DNA from: Acidocella sp. 20-57-95
Lineage (GTDB): Bacteria > Pseudomonadota > Alphaproteobacteria > Acetobacterales > Acetobacteraceae
Direction: 5' to 3'
DNA length: 34,631 nt
Assembly: GCA_002255575.1 (NCBI GenBank)
Contig: NCAT01000022.1
Span: 1-34,631 of the forward strand
Position numbers and translations under genes: made by a program. The notes under the pieces were generated by a model. The model searched no databases, had not been told where the DNA came from, and was given only the letters and a program-made list of their open reading frames with translations. Below, piece after piece: positions 17,301 through 25,077 of the stretch (position 1 is the first letter of the stretch; each line of letters opens with the position of its first letter).

Positions 17301-17999
17301 ATGTGCTCGATCATCTTGCGCATTGACGACACCGGCATCTTCATCGCGGCCAACCGCGACGAAATGGTGGATCGTCCTTGGGCACCACCCGCAGCACACT
17401 GGCCAAAACAACCCCGCATCATTGCCGGACTTGATAAAACTGCCGGTGGCACCTGGATGGGATTAAATGAGCATGGCGTGATGGCGGCTGTATTGAACCG
17501 CCATGGCTCGCTGGGGCCCGCACCGGGCAAGCGCAGCCGTGGCGAATTACCCTTACTGGCCCTTAAACAACCTCACGCTGAAGCCGCCGCTGCCAGCATC
17601 GGTGCGGTTGATGCCGGGTTATATCGTAGCTTCAACGTGGTGATTGCAGATTCTGAACAGGCATTTTGCATTGCCGGATTGGAAGCAGGCAGACCGGTTG
17701 TTTCAGAGCTTGGGCCGGGCACCTGGATGATCACATCCGGCGCGCCGAACGAGATGAAGTTGCCACGCATCGCCCGGCACTTGCCGAAGTTTGAAGCAAC
17801 GGACTGGAAGAAATGGGGGTCTTTGCTGGCCGACAACACGCCGCCTCTGGCAAGTGCGCTCAACATTCCGGTTCAGCATGGATTTGGAACGGTCTGCGCG
17901 TCGCTGCTGGCACTACCTAAAAACGGCGCCCCCAGCTGGGATTTTGCCGCCGGGCCGCCGCATGAAGCGGCGTTCTTGCCGGTGGCGCTTGCGAAATAA
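17301..17999 (+). CDS. NRDE (TANGO2-like) family protein
   Basis: This 232-residue protein begins MCSIIL, so Cys2 may become the N-terminal residue, and carries the family motif NRDE at 18-21. KTAGGTWMGLNEHGVMAAVLNRHG and SRGELPLLAL follow. The animal homologue TANGO2 is linked to heme trafficking and lipid metabolism; bacterial members are poorly characterised. I start at the ATG directly giving MCS; the frame is open further upstream only inside purB. No strong ribosome binding site is present, and the 10-base gap after purB contains the palindrome GATAATTATC. Expression is likely by read-through from purB. Confidence 0.9.
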   Translation: MCSIILRIDDTGIFIAANRDEMVDRPWAPPAAHWPKQPRIIAGLDKTAGGTWMGLNEHGVMAAVLNRHGSLGPAPGKRSRGELPLLALKQPHAEAAAASIGAVDAGLYRSFNVVIADSEQAFCIAGLEAGRPVVSELGPGTWMITSGAPNEMKLPRIARHLPKFEATDWKKWGSLLADNTPPLASALNIPVQHGFGTVCASLLALPKNGAPSWDFAAGPPHEAAFLPVALAK

Positions 18000-18013
18000 C
18001 AATATTTTCTTTC

Positions 18014-18080
18014 ATGCTCGCGCAGGCGAGCATCTTCTTAGGCCACGAAACAACGATCGTCGCGCCTGCGCGGGAATGAC
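18014..18080. repeat. intergenic palindromic (REP-like) element
   Basis: In the gap between the convergent NRDE and GYPPQ-protein genes, ATGCTCGC-GCAG-GCGAGCAT (18014-18033) is a perfect hairpin. A second GC-rich segment (CGCGCCTGCGCGGGAATGACG) has the look of dispersed alphaproteobacterial intergenic repeats. It may also serve as a bidirectional terminator for the two flanking genes. A related GCGCGGGGATGAC segment occurs near 21380. Confidence 0.5.
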
Positions 18081-18103
18081 GATGCTGGTGCCGAACCGCC
18101 CGC

Positions 18104-18589
18104 TTAGAAAATCTTGTTGATCAGATCATCACCAATGCCGAAGCCAGCCCCCGAGACAATGGCGCGGCCAAAGTTGGAATTGAACAACTCACCTAAAAAC
18201 CCACCGCCACCTTGTTGCGGGTAGCCCTGCTGGGGATAGCCCTGCGGTGGATAGCCCTGCGGTGGATAGCCGGCTTGCGGGTACATTGGCTGCTGCGGCG
18301 CCTGACCCCAAACAGGCTGCGCGGGTGAAGGCTGCGGCATTGGTTGCAGCGCGCGGTTCTGGTTATCCACAAACCCATGCAGGGCCTGTAGCAGGTTAGA
18401 AACCTGGTTTTGCTCGGACTGGATGGCAATCGCGATGCTCTTCAAATCCAGCAGCCACTCGCGGGCGTCCTGATTGCCCGCTTGGGCGGCGGTTTGCAGC
18501 TTGGCAGCGAGGTCTTTGAGTTCCTGCACAGTCTGCTGCGCCTGGTTCTGCAACTGGCTGTACTGGCTGTCGATGGTCTGGATATCCAT
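18104..18589 (-). CDS. uncharacterised protein with coiled coil and GYPPQ repeats
   Basis: This 161-residue protein is not recognised as a named family. Residues 1-85 are Gln-rich and helical, probably a coiled coil (DSQYSQLQNQAQQTVQELKD, QSEQNQVSNLLQALHGFV). Residues 88-133 are Pro/Gln-rich and end in four or five GYPPQ/GYPQQ pentapeptides. A glycine run and a short tail (FLGELFNSNFGRAIVSGAG...DDLINKIF) follow. The layout resembles DUF2076-like proteins with a Gly/Tyr/Pro-rich linker and hydrophobic end, but the N-terminus differs. There is no signal peptide. The start is the ATG behind a strong GGAGGAG; a longer open frame upstream lacks a ribosome binding site. It lies 49 bases after the amidotransferase gene. 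Confidence 0.82.
   Translation of the reverse strand: MDIQTIDSQYSQLQNQAQQTVQELKDLAAKLQTAAQAGNQDAREWLLDLKSIAIAIQSEQNQVSNLLQALHGFVDNQNRALQPMPQPSPAQPVWGQAPQQPMYPQAGYPPQGYPPQGYPQQGYPQQGGGGFLGELFNSNFGRAIVSGAGFGIGDDLINKIF
18208..18282. repeat. 15-bp tandem repeat inside the GYPPQ-protein gene
   Basis: AGCCCTGCGGTGGAT occurs twice exactly (18238-18267). It is flanked by diverged copies on both sides, each encoding one GYPPQ or GYPQQ pentapeptide on the minus strand. The unit is a multiple of three, so copy-number changes would lengthen or shorten the linker without breaking the frame. Confidence 0.85.
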
Positions 18590-18638
18590 GTGGCTCCTCC
18601 TGAAACGATACGCGCTACAATGAACGCTATATAGGTAA

Positions 18639-19376
18639 CTAACGGGCCTGCCGGTAGGTGGCACAAGCCGCACCAAAGGCATTGAACAACCGCTTGCGGT
18701 CCTCAAAATGCGTCACCTCCCATTCCGGGTGCCACTGCACGGCCATCGCGAAGCTTTTTGCCCCCGCAACCCGCACCGCCTCAATCGTGCCATCCGGGGC
18801 GGTGGCTTCCACCACCAGACCGGGGGCGAGTTGATCGATCCCCTGCCCGTGCAGCGAATTCACCCGAATTTCGGTGGCACCGATGATATCTGCAAGCTGG
18901 CCAGACAATGTGACGCTATGCTTGATGGCAAATAATTGCTCACGCGTGCCCTCGCCCGCCCGATGATCCATCCGGCCAGGCACCTTATGCACTTCCTGAT
19001 AGAGCGTGCCGCCCAAAGCCACATTTAACTCCTGCAAGCCCCGGCAGATACAAATAATCGGCATCCCCCTCTCCAACGCGGCGCGGATCAGCGGCAGGGT
19101 GGTGGCGTCACGCTCGGGGTCGTGGAAATCCGGCGTTGCATCAAAATCCGCACCATAGCGCATGGGCGCCACATTACTGGGGCTGCCATTGAACATCAGC
19201 CCATCCAGCCGGTCGAGCAGCGCCAGCATCTCATGGCCTTCAGGCGGGATCAGTACGGGGATGGCGTTGGAGGCCGACATTAAAGCCGCACCATAGCGCG
19301 CCGGGGTGGCGTGCTGGATGTAGTTATCCATTAACTTGGTACAGGCCGGAATGCCCACCACACTCATTTGCGACAT
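18639..19376 (-). CDS. class I glutamine amidotransferase-like (PuuD-type) hydrolase
   Basis: This 245-residue protein is of the peptidase C26 type, related to gamma-glutamyl-gamma-aminobutyrate hydrolase. The nucleophile elbow ICICRGLQE puts the catalytic Cys at 111, and QWHPEWE supplies His216 and Glu218. The segments MFNGSPSNVAPMRYG, GGTLYQEVH and VNSLHGQGIDQLAPGL match the family. PuuD removes gamma-glutamyl groups in putrescine breakdown, but no other puu gene is here, so the substrate is open. I choose the ATG (MSQMSVVGIP) behind GGAGAG. That site lies in the end of the exporter gene, whose stop is two bases before this start, so the two are coupled. Confidence 0.92.
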   Translation of the reverse strand: MSQMSVVGIPACTKLMDNYIQHATPARYGAALMSASNAIPVLIPPEGHEMLALLDRLDGLMFNGSPSNVAPMRYGADFDATPDFHDPERDATTLPLIRAALERGMPIICICRGLQELNVALGGTLYQEVHKVPGRMDHRAGEGTREQLFAIKHSVTLSGQLADIIGATEIRVNSLHGQGIDQLAPGLVVEATAPDGTIEAVRVAGAKSFAMAVQWHPEWEVTHFEDRKRLFNAFGAACATYRQAR

Positions 19377-19378
19377 GC

Positions 19379-20581
19379 TCAACTCTCCACAGACGAAAAT
19401 ATCAATGGCGGACGTGCCCAGGCGGCAGCAGCAGCGGCCAGCGCACAAACCAGCATAGCTGTTGCCATCGGGCCAACGGTATTAGAGCCCAGCAGCCCCA
19501 TGGCAAGCCCGGCGAGCGCGCCGCTGCTATATTGCATGGTACCCATCAAGGCCGAGGCGCTGCCGGCATGGGCCTGATGGCGCGAGAGCGCCCCCACCAT
19601 GGCGCACGGCGTGATTAAGCCAAACCCAATTTCACTCATCAGCAATGCCACAATCACACTGAACGGACCCATAGGGTGCAACGCGAGTGCGACCAGAATA
19701 AGGCAGGCCAACAGCAAAGCGATCACCGCAAAAACCAGCACCTTGCTGATCCCGAAGCGGTTCACCAAAGCCGGGTTTAATTGATTATAGCCAATATAGG
19801 CGGTCGCATTCAGCCCGAATAAAGCTGCGTATTGCAGTGTGTTCCAGCCAAACCCGCCGATGAATATCTGTGGCGTGGCGGATAAATATGCAAACAACGC
19901 CCCAGACGCGAAAGCCGCCACAAAAGCATGCGTGATAAAAGCGCGTTCCCGGCTGATATTCACATAGCGAACCAACACCGGCACCAGGCCAATCCGGGTG
20001 CGGCGTGCCACTGGCAACGTATCAGGCAGATGCCGCCAAACCAGCCAAATCGCCGCCACCCCATACAGGGCGGCGGCCACAAAAATCAGCCGCCAATGGG
20101 CAACCGATACAATCACCGCCCCCAGCATGGGTGCCACGATCGGGGCGACACCCATCACCAAAATAAGTTTTGAAAATAGCTTCGCGGCGGCAGGACCATC
20201 GGCCAGGTCGCGCACCATGGCACGCGGAATCACCACGCCCGCCGAACAGCCAAGGGCCGCCAAAAACCTGAACACGGCCAGCGAGGAAACATTCCAACAC
20301 AGCGCGCAACCAATTGATGCCAGGGTGTAAATAATCATCCCCACCAGCAACGGCCCACGACGGCCCACCCGGTCTGAAAGCGCGCCTTGCGTCATCTGCC
20401 CCACGGCAAGCCCGGCAAAATACGCGGCGAGGGAGATTTGCGGGGCCGCATGGCTTTGAAAATCTGCCGCAATTTGCGGGAATGCGGGCAAATACATGTC
20501 AGTTGAAAGTGGCCCGACCGCGATTAAAAACCCCAGCAGTAACGGCAGCTTTTTCGTGACAGCGGGTGTTGGCATCGCCAT
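19379..20581 (-). CDS. MFS exporter, Bcr/CflA type
   Basis: This inner-membrane exporter of about 400 residues has twelve predicted helices. PLSTDMYLPAFPQIAADF in helix 1, the loop motif GALSDRVGRRGPLLVGM and the ARAMVRDL-like VIPRAMVRDLADG in the centre are typical of the Bcr/CflA drug-resistance family. Members export bicyclomycin, chloramphenicol, sulfonamides or cysteine-related compounds; the substrate cannot be told here. The ATG at 20581 follows GGGAT; a second ATG lies two codons later. It is followed at once by the PuuD-like hydrolase gene, so the pair may process and export one class of compound. A terminator separates it from the toxin-antitoxin pair upstream. Confidence 0.93.
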   Translation of the reverse strand: MAMPTPAVTKKLPLLLGFLIAVGPLSTDMYLPAFPQIAADFQSHAAPQISLAAYFAGLAVGQMTQGALSDRVGRRGPLLVGMIIYTLASIGCALCWNVSSLAVFRFLAALGCSAGVVIPRAMVRDLADGPAAAKLFSKLILVMGVAPIVAPMLGAVIVSVAHWRLIFVAAALYGVAAIWLVWRHLPDTLPVARRTRIGLVPVLVRYVNISRERAFITHAFVAAFASGALFAYLSATPQIFIGGFGWNTLQYAALFGLNATAYIGYNQLNPALVNRFGISKVLVFAVIALLLACLILVALALHPMGPFSVIVALLMSEIGFGLITPCAMVGALSRHQAHAGSASALMGTMQYSSGALAGLAMGLLGSNTVGPMATAMLVCALAAAAAAWARPPLIFSSVES

Positions 20582-20606
20582 GAGATATCCCTGCATACGG
20601 ACGCGG

Positions 20607-20628
20607 AAAACCCCTCGCACACGCGGGG
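20607..20628 (-). terminator. intrinsic terminator after vapC
   Basis: On the minus strand CCCCGC-GTGT-GCG(A)GGGG forms a GC-rich stem with one bulge and is followed directly by TTTT. It lies 26 bases past the vapC stop and just before the exporter gene, so it should end the toxin-antitoxin transcript. Confidence 0.6.
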
Positions 20629-20654
20629 CTGATCAGCCTGTGATGCTGCCCAAT

Positions 20655-21053
20655 TCACCAGATTGTGCGGATATGCGGGTAGTTTTGAATTTTTTCATCC
20701 GCTGTCACCAGCGCCAAACCCAATTTACGCGCTGTGGCAACGATCAGGCGATCAGCCGGGTCTTTATGAAACGCGCCCGGTAGCTCCACGGATTTTACCG
20801 CAATCTCATTATCAACGGCGATGAATTTAACCGCTGGAATTTGCCCGACCAGCGCAAGCCAGGCCGCAACATCCTGGCCAAGCGCCATCCGCCCGGATCG
20901 CACCAGCATGGCTATTTCCCATCCCGTCATCGCCGACAGGTTAATTTCGCCGTTTGGCAGTTCGGCCTCAATCGCCTCACGTGCCGGGATAGAAAGCCTT
21001 TGCGTATCGCCATTGACCCACCAGACCAGCACCTGTGTATCCAGCATGATCAC
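20655..21053 (-). CDS. vapC: PIN domain toxin, VapC type
   Basis: This 132-residue PIN-fold ribonuclease has the expected acidic active-site residues: Asp5 in MLDTQVLVWW, Glu46 in GWEIAML, Asp98/Asp101 in KDPADRLIVATA and Asp119 in LVTADEKI. VapC toxins cleave specific RNAs such as initiator tRNA or rRNA when their antitoxin is degraded. The ATG overlaps the antitoxin gene by four bases (ATGA), the usual order with the antitoxin first. All catalytic positions look intact, so the toxin is probably functional. The subgroup (MLDTQVLVWW, TGWEIAML) commonly pairs with Phd/YefM antitoxins. Confidence 0.95.
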   Translation of the reverse strand: MIMLDTQVLVWWVNGDTQRLSIPAREAIEAELPNGEINLSAMTGWEIAMLVRSGRMALGQDVAAWLALVGQIPAVKFIAVDNEIAVKSVELPGAFHKDPADRLIVATARKLGLALVTADEKIQNYPHIRTIW

Positions 21054-21283
21054 AAGACGGCGTCCCAGTCCTCTACACCGACAGGTTCGGTGGGTTCATT
21101 AAACTGCAAGACCGAACCGCGCAGGGCTTCAAGCGGACTCCGCTCAGCAGGCTGGTAGGGCCGGATTTCGAGGGTAGGCTGCCCCCGGTCGGTCACAATC
21201 ACCGGTTTGCCCGTTGTCTCGACGACCCGGAAGAATTCCAGCGCCTTGGCTTTGAACTGCGTTTTGGAGATCGTATCCTGCAT
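21050..21283 (-). CDS. Phd/YefM-type antitoxin
   Basis: This 77-residue protein has the Phd/YefM DNA-binding N-terminal fold (ISKTQFKAKALEFFRVVETTGKPVIVTDRGQPTLEI). An acidic, probably flexible C-terminus (EPTEPVGVEDWDAVL) should wrap and block the toxin. It should neutralise the adjoining VapC and repress its own operon by binding the palindromes just upstream. The start is the ATG at 21283 with CAGGG as a weak ribosome binding site, which lies within the first palindrome. The antitoxin would therefore also cover the translation start region of its gene. Confidence 0.93.
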   Translation of the reverse strand: MQDTISKTQFKAKALEFFRVVETTGKPVIVTDRGQPTLEIRPYQPAERSPLEALRGSVLQFNEPTEPVGVEDWDAVL

Positions 21284-21287
21284 AATA

Positions 21288-21314
21288 TGACCCTGGTCAG
21301 ATGACTATAGTCAT
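21288..21314. promoter_or_regulatory. twin palindromic operator of the toxin-antitoxin operon
   Basis: Two inverted repeats share the same half sites: TGAC-CCTG-GTCA at 21288-21299 and TGAC-TATA-GTCA at 21302-21313. Their centres are 14 bases apart. The second extends to a perfect 14-base palindrome (21301-21314) and contains TATAGT, a possible -10 hexamer for the antitoxin gene. Phd/YefM antitoxins bind paired palindromes cooperatively together with toxin, so this is the expected autoregulatory operator. Confidence 0.7.
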
Positions 21315-21370
21315 ATAGGAGCCAAAGTCACATCAGGCAAGGAAATTCGGGATCAATGATGTTTGGAGAG

Positions 21371-21411
21371 GCCGCCGCTTGCGCGGGGATGACCGCAGGG
21401 ACGCGGTGACG
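21371..21411. repeat. GC-rich REP-like intergenic segment after ftsK
   Basis: CCGC-TTGC-GCGG followed by GGATGACCGC and GACGCGGTGACGAC lies between the ftsK stop and the antitoxin gene. The motif GCGCGGGGATGAC resembles the element at 18060-18080. It may act as the ftsK terminator, but no U tract follows. Confidence 0.35.
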
Positions 21412-21431
21412 ACACGCTCTGGGGTGCAAAA

Positions 21432-23834
21432 CTAATCCTCGTCACGCTCACGCCGCACCAGCACGTCGCGTTTGCCGACATGGTTCGCGGCGGAGACCAC
21501 ACCATCTTTTTCCATCTGTTCAATAAGTTTGGCAGCCCGGTTATAGCCGATTTGTAAATGCCGCTGGATAAAGGAGGTGCTGGCCTTGCCCTCCCGCGCC
21601 ACGAGTGAAACCGCCTGATCATACAGCGCGTTTTCGCCGGTGGTGTTACCGCCAATACTGCCAGAAAGCGCTGGCGTGTCGTCTTCCATCGGCTCGGTCA
21701 CTTCATCCACATATGAAGGCTCGCCCTGTTCACGCAGGAAGGCCACCACATCTTCAACCTCACGGTCGGAGACAAACGGCCCATGCACGCGGGTGATCCG
21801 CCCACCGCCCTGCATATACAACAAATCGCCCTGCCCCAGCAGTTGCTCAGCCCCCTGTTCGCCTAAGATTGTACGGCTATCGAATTTCGAGATCACCTGG
21901 AAACTGATGCGGGTGGGGAAGTTGGCTTTGATGGTGCCGGTAATCACGTCCACCGAAGGGCGCTGGGTTGCCATAATCACGTGGATGCCAGCCGCCCGTG
22001 CCATTTGTGCCAGGCGCTGCACGGCAATTTCAATTTCCTTGCCGGCCACCATCATCAAATCCGCCATCTCATCGATGAACACCACAATGAATGGCAACGG
22101 CTCCAGCGCTAGCGGCTGGTCTTCAAACACCGGCTTGCCGGTTTCGGAATCAAAGCCAGTTTGCACACGCCGCGCCACTACTTCGCCCTTGGCGCGGGCT
22201 TCATTCACACGGTCATTATAGCCACCAATATTGCGCACCGAGAGTTGTGTCATGGACCGGTAGCGCCGTTCCATCTCGCGCACCACCCATTTCAAGGCGG
22301 CCACGGCCTTGGCCGGTTCTGTCACGACCGGGGAGAGCAAATGCGGAATCCCATCATAGACGGAAAGTTCCAGCATTTTCGGATCAATCAGGATCAGCCT
22401 ACATTGTTCAGGCGAGAGCCGGAACAGCAAGCTCATAATCATGGCATTTACGCCCACCGACTTACCCGAACCGGTGGTGCCCGCAATAAGCAGATGCGGC
22501 ATGCGCGCAAGGTCGGCAAAAACCGGCGCACCGGAAATATCCTTGCCCAACGCCAGCATCAGTTTGCCGTTTTGAATCTCCCAATCCGCACCACCGAGAA
22601 GTTCTGAGAAAAACACGGTTTCGCGGCGGGCATTCGGCACTTCAATGCCGATGACATTGCGGCCACTAACGGTGGCAATACGCACCGCGACCACTGAGAG
22701 CGAGCGGGCAATATCATCCGCCAAGCCAATCACCCGCGAGGAGCGAATGCCGGGGGCTGGTTCAAGCTCGTAAAGTGTCACCACCGGGCCAGGGCGGATT
22801 TCAACAATTTTGCCCTGCACGCCGTAATCCTGCAGCACGCTTTCCAACAAGCGGGCATTGGCTTCAAGCGCGTCCGCCGAAGGGCCAACGGCAGCATTGC
22901 GTGGTGCCGCCTGCAACAAATCAAGCGGCGGAAAATTCCAGCCGGTTTCCAAAAGTGGTAGGCGCTCTTGCTTCGGTGCAGCCTTTTTAGGCAGCACAGC
23001 AGGCTTGATCATTGGGCGCTGCGCGGCCAGCCGCACCTGAATTTCCGGCTCGCCTGCTTCGCGCTCATGCACGGTACGCGGCACGGCCAAATTGGCGCGC
23101 GGTTCGTCCTCCCAGCGGCGGGTCGCTGTGCCGCCTGCCGAGGCTGTGGCAAGCAAAGGTGTCAGCCATGAGGACACAGCTTCCGCCCCGCGTAAACTTT
23201 GGTTCGCCGACGCCGCCGCAGCATTCACCGCCCGCCGGCCAGCTGAGCGCCATTCGCTCGGCGTGAAGCCGAGGGCGAAACCAAAGGCAGCCAGCGCCAA
23301 CACCAAAGTGATGGTCATGGCGATCCCCCCGCCCAAAGTACCCAATACCGAATGCCCAGCTCCCACAAATGTGCCGGACAGCAATAGCCCCGCTGCCCCG
23401 CCGATCCCGGCTGGGACCGGCCACGTTACCGGCGGCCCCGGTATCACCGCCACCGCCATGGCCAGAGACGCGGCCAACAGCGGCATTGCCGTGCCTCCTA
23501 AGAAAATCCGCCATTTCAGGTGGCCAATTTTCCCGCGCGTACCCAAACGGTAGCTCCAGGCCAGCAGCACCAGAACAGGTATAAACCCAGCAATTCCAAA
23601 GCCTTGCAGAAGAAAATCTGACACGCTCGCGCCGAAAGGCCCGGCCAGATTTAAAGTCCGTGCCGTACTCGCGGTGTTAAACGAGGCATCCTGCGCATGG
23701 TACGAAATCAGCGCGAGGGCGAGGCTGAGCCCGACCAACCCGATGAAAATGGCTAATAGTTCGGCAACACGGCGGCGCAACTGCGCCCGCATGTTAGGTG
23801 ATATAAACCGGCGCGCTTCGAATGATACCGACAT
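21432..23834 (-). CDS. ftsK: DNA translocase FtsK
   Basis: This 800-residue septal DNA pump moves chromosome ends apart and activates XerCD recombination at dif during division. The N-terminal part (about 1-190) has four or so membrane helices. A linker of about 100 residues follows, and then the RecA-like motor has Walker A AGTTGSGKSVG near residue 455, Walker B IVVFIDEMADLMM, and MATQRPSVDVITGTIKANFPTRISF. The last 65 residues form the winged-helix gamma domain (ALYDQAVSLVAREGKASTSFIQRHLQIGYNRAAKLIEQM), which reads KOPS sites. The size is that of the compact alphaproteobacterial form. The ATG (MSVSFEARRF) has GAAGATAG just upstream. Confidence 0.98.
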   Translation of the reverse strand: MSVSFEARRFISPNMRAQLRRRVAELLAIFIGLVGLSLALALISYHAQDASFNTASTARTLNLAGPFGASVSDFLLQGFGIAGFIPVLVLLAWSYRLGTRGKIGHLKWRIFLGGTAMPLLAASLAMAVAVIPGPPVTWPVPAGIGGAAGLLLSGTFVGAGHSVLGTLGGGIAMTITLVLALAAFGFALGFTPSEWRSAGRRAVNAAAASANQSLRGAEAVSSWLTPLLATASAGGTATRRWEDEPRANLAVPRTVHEREAGEPEIQVRLAAQRPMIKPAVLPKKAAPKQERLPLLETGWNFPPLDLLQAAPRNAAVGPSADALEANARLLESVLQDYGVQGKIVEIRPGPVVTLYELEPAPGIRSSRVIGLADDIARSLSVVAVRIATVSGRNVIGIEVPNARRETVFFSELLGGADWEIQNGKLMLALGKDISGAPVFADLARMPHLLIAGTTGSGKSVGVNAMIMSLLFRLSPEQCRLILIDPKMLELSVYDGIPHLLSPVVTEPAKAVAALKWVVREMERRYRSMTQLSVRNIGGYNDRVNEARAKGEVVARRVQTGFDSETGKPVFEDQPLALEPLPFIVVFIDEMADLMMVAGKEIEIAVQRLAQMARAAGIHVIMATQRPSVDVITGTIKANFPTRISFQVISKFDSRTILGEQGAEQLLGQGDLLYMQGGGRITRVHGPFVSDREVEDVVAFLREQGEPSYVDEVTEPMEDDTPALSGSIGGNTTGENALYDQAVSLVAREGKASTSFIQRHLQIGYNRAAKLIEQMEKDGVVSAANHVGKRDVLVRRERDED

Positions 23835-23901
23835 CTATCTTCACAATAGGCCAGAACCCGCTGATTCGTAAATATATTTTTTTAGAATTCCAAACCCTGC
23901 G

Positions 23902-24390
23902 TCAAATGTCCCAAATCGCGCAGGTGGTGGAGCCGGTGGCGTAGATTTTGCCACGCGCATCCACCAGCTTGCCTTCCGCGAAGGCGGCTTTGCGGCCGGC
24001 GTTAATCACCCGGCCCTCGGCGATCACGGTGCCGAGCGCCTCGGTCATTGGGCGGAGGTAATTGATTTTGATCTCCAACGTAGAATAGGCCCTACCTACC
24101 GGTAACAGCGAATGCACGGCGCAGCCCATCACAGAATCCAAAATGGTCGCGGCGACCCCGCCATGCACCGAGCCGATCGGATTGTAATGATATTCGCCGA
24201 TCGGCAGTTCCATCGTCACCAGCCCTTCATTGGCGATCATGGTCGCAATACCGAGCAAGTGAAAAATCGGCGGCGGCGGTAGCTCACCGGTACTCATCGC
24301 CTTCAGGTAGTCCAGTCCGGACATGGTCTGGCCCTTCAACGCGCTGGCTTTCGGGTCTTCCCACGTGAAGGTGCGGCTGCGGCTGCTCAT
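23902..24390 (-). CDS. PaaI-type hotdog thioesterase
   Basis: This 162-residue protein carries the hotdog-fold acyl-CoA thioesterase signature YNPIGSVHGGVAATILDSVMGCAV, with TLEIKINYLRPMTEALGTVIAEGRVINAGRKAAFAEGKLVD after it. PaaI-type enzymes hydrolyse aromatic or medium-chain acyl-CoA esters; the substrate is unknown here. The first about 40 residues (SRTFTWEDPKASALKGQTMSG) precede the fold proper and are typical of this subgroup. It starts three bases after the nitroreductase stop, with AAAGGA inside that gene's end as ribosome binding site, so the genes are coupled. Confidence 0.92.
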   Translation of the reverse strand: MSSRSRTFTWEDPKASALKGQTMSGLDYLKAMSTGELPPPPIFHLLGIATMIANEGLVTMELPIGEYHYNPIGSVHGGVAATILDSVMGCAVHSLLPVGRAYSTLEIKINYLRPMTEALGTVIAEGRVINAGRKAAFAEGKLVDARGKIYATGSTTCAIWDI

Positions 24391-24393
24391 CGG

Positions 24394-25065
24394 TTAAAAT
24401 CCTTTGAATGTCGCGAAATCATCCAACGGGGCGCGGTCTGAAACCAGCTTGTTCACCATGGCGTCAGGGTTGCGTTTGCCGATGGCCATGCCGCAGAACA
24501 GCATCAGGTTTTCCGGCACGTCCAACTCGTCATAGACGGTGGCGGCAAACATCGCCCAGAATTCCTGCGCACAACTATCCAGCCCTTCTTCGCGCAGCAG
24601 CAGCATGATGGATTGCAGGAACATCCCTAAATCCGACCATTGCGCCTGCCCCATCCCGCGATCAACAAAGCAGAACATTCCAACCGGCGCGCCGAAGAAG
24701 CGGAAATTATTACCAAACCAGGCGCGGCGGGCGGTTTTATCCTCGCGTGGAATGCCGAGCAGTTTGTACATATCCTCACCCACCTTAAACCGCCGGCCAT
24801 AATAGGGCTCAACCAGCGGGTCTGGGTACACACTATATTCAGAACTCTCCCCCCGCGGGGCTTCCAGGGCACGGGCCGACGCGCGGGCCACCAGCGCTTG
24901 TAGCGGCGCACCGGTGAGCAACGTAACAAACCAAGGCTGTAAATTCCCACCCGACGGTGCCCGCGCCGCAGTGGCCAGCACCCGGCGCAGTGTGGCCTCA
25001 GGAATGGGGTCGGGGAGAAAGTCACGAACGGAGAGCCGGGTCGCGAGGGCTTCGGAGACTTTCAT
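24394..25065 (-). CDS. nitroreductase family flavoprotein
   Basis: This 223-residue FMN-dependent oxidoreductase has the N-terminal FMN site ATRLSVRDFLPDPIP and ARAPSGGNLQPW, and the C-terminal FMN region FCGMAIGKRNPDA. The family reduces nitroaromatics, quinones or enones with NAD(P)H as a dimer; the natural substrate is rarely known. The subgroup with YYGRRFKVGEDMYKLLGIPREDKTAR is often annotated as nitrobenzoate or general nitroreductase. AAGGATTGAGG precedes the ATG. It is 12 bases behind cmk and directly before the thioesterase gene, so a transcript aroA-cmk-nitroreductase-thioesterase is likely. Confidence 0.94.
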   Translation of the reverse strand: MKVSEALATRLSVRDFLPDPIPEATLRRVLATAARAPSGGNLQPWFVTLLTGAPLQALVARASARALEAPRGESSEYSVYPDPLVEPYYGRRFKVGEDMYKLLGIPREDKTARRAWFGNNFRFFGAPVGMFCFVDRGMGQAQWSDLGMFLQSIMLLLREEGLDSCAQEFWAMFAATVYDELDVPENLMLFCGMAIGKRNPDAMVNKLVSDRAPLDDFATFKGF

Positions 25066-25077
25066 GCCTCAATCCTT

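Noticed and set aside
18208..18282. Repeat array considered as CRISPR
   Set aside because: The 15-base units are directly adjacent with no spacers and encode in-frame pentapeptides of a protein.
22091..22607. Plus-strand frames opposite ftsK
   Set aside because: They are antisense to the conserved FtsK motor domain and lack ribosome binding sites or recognisable domains.
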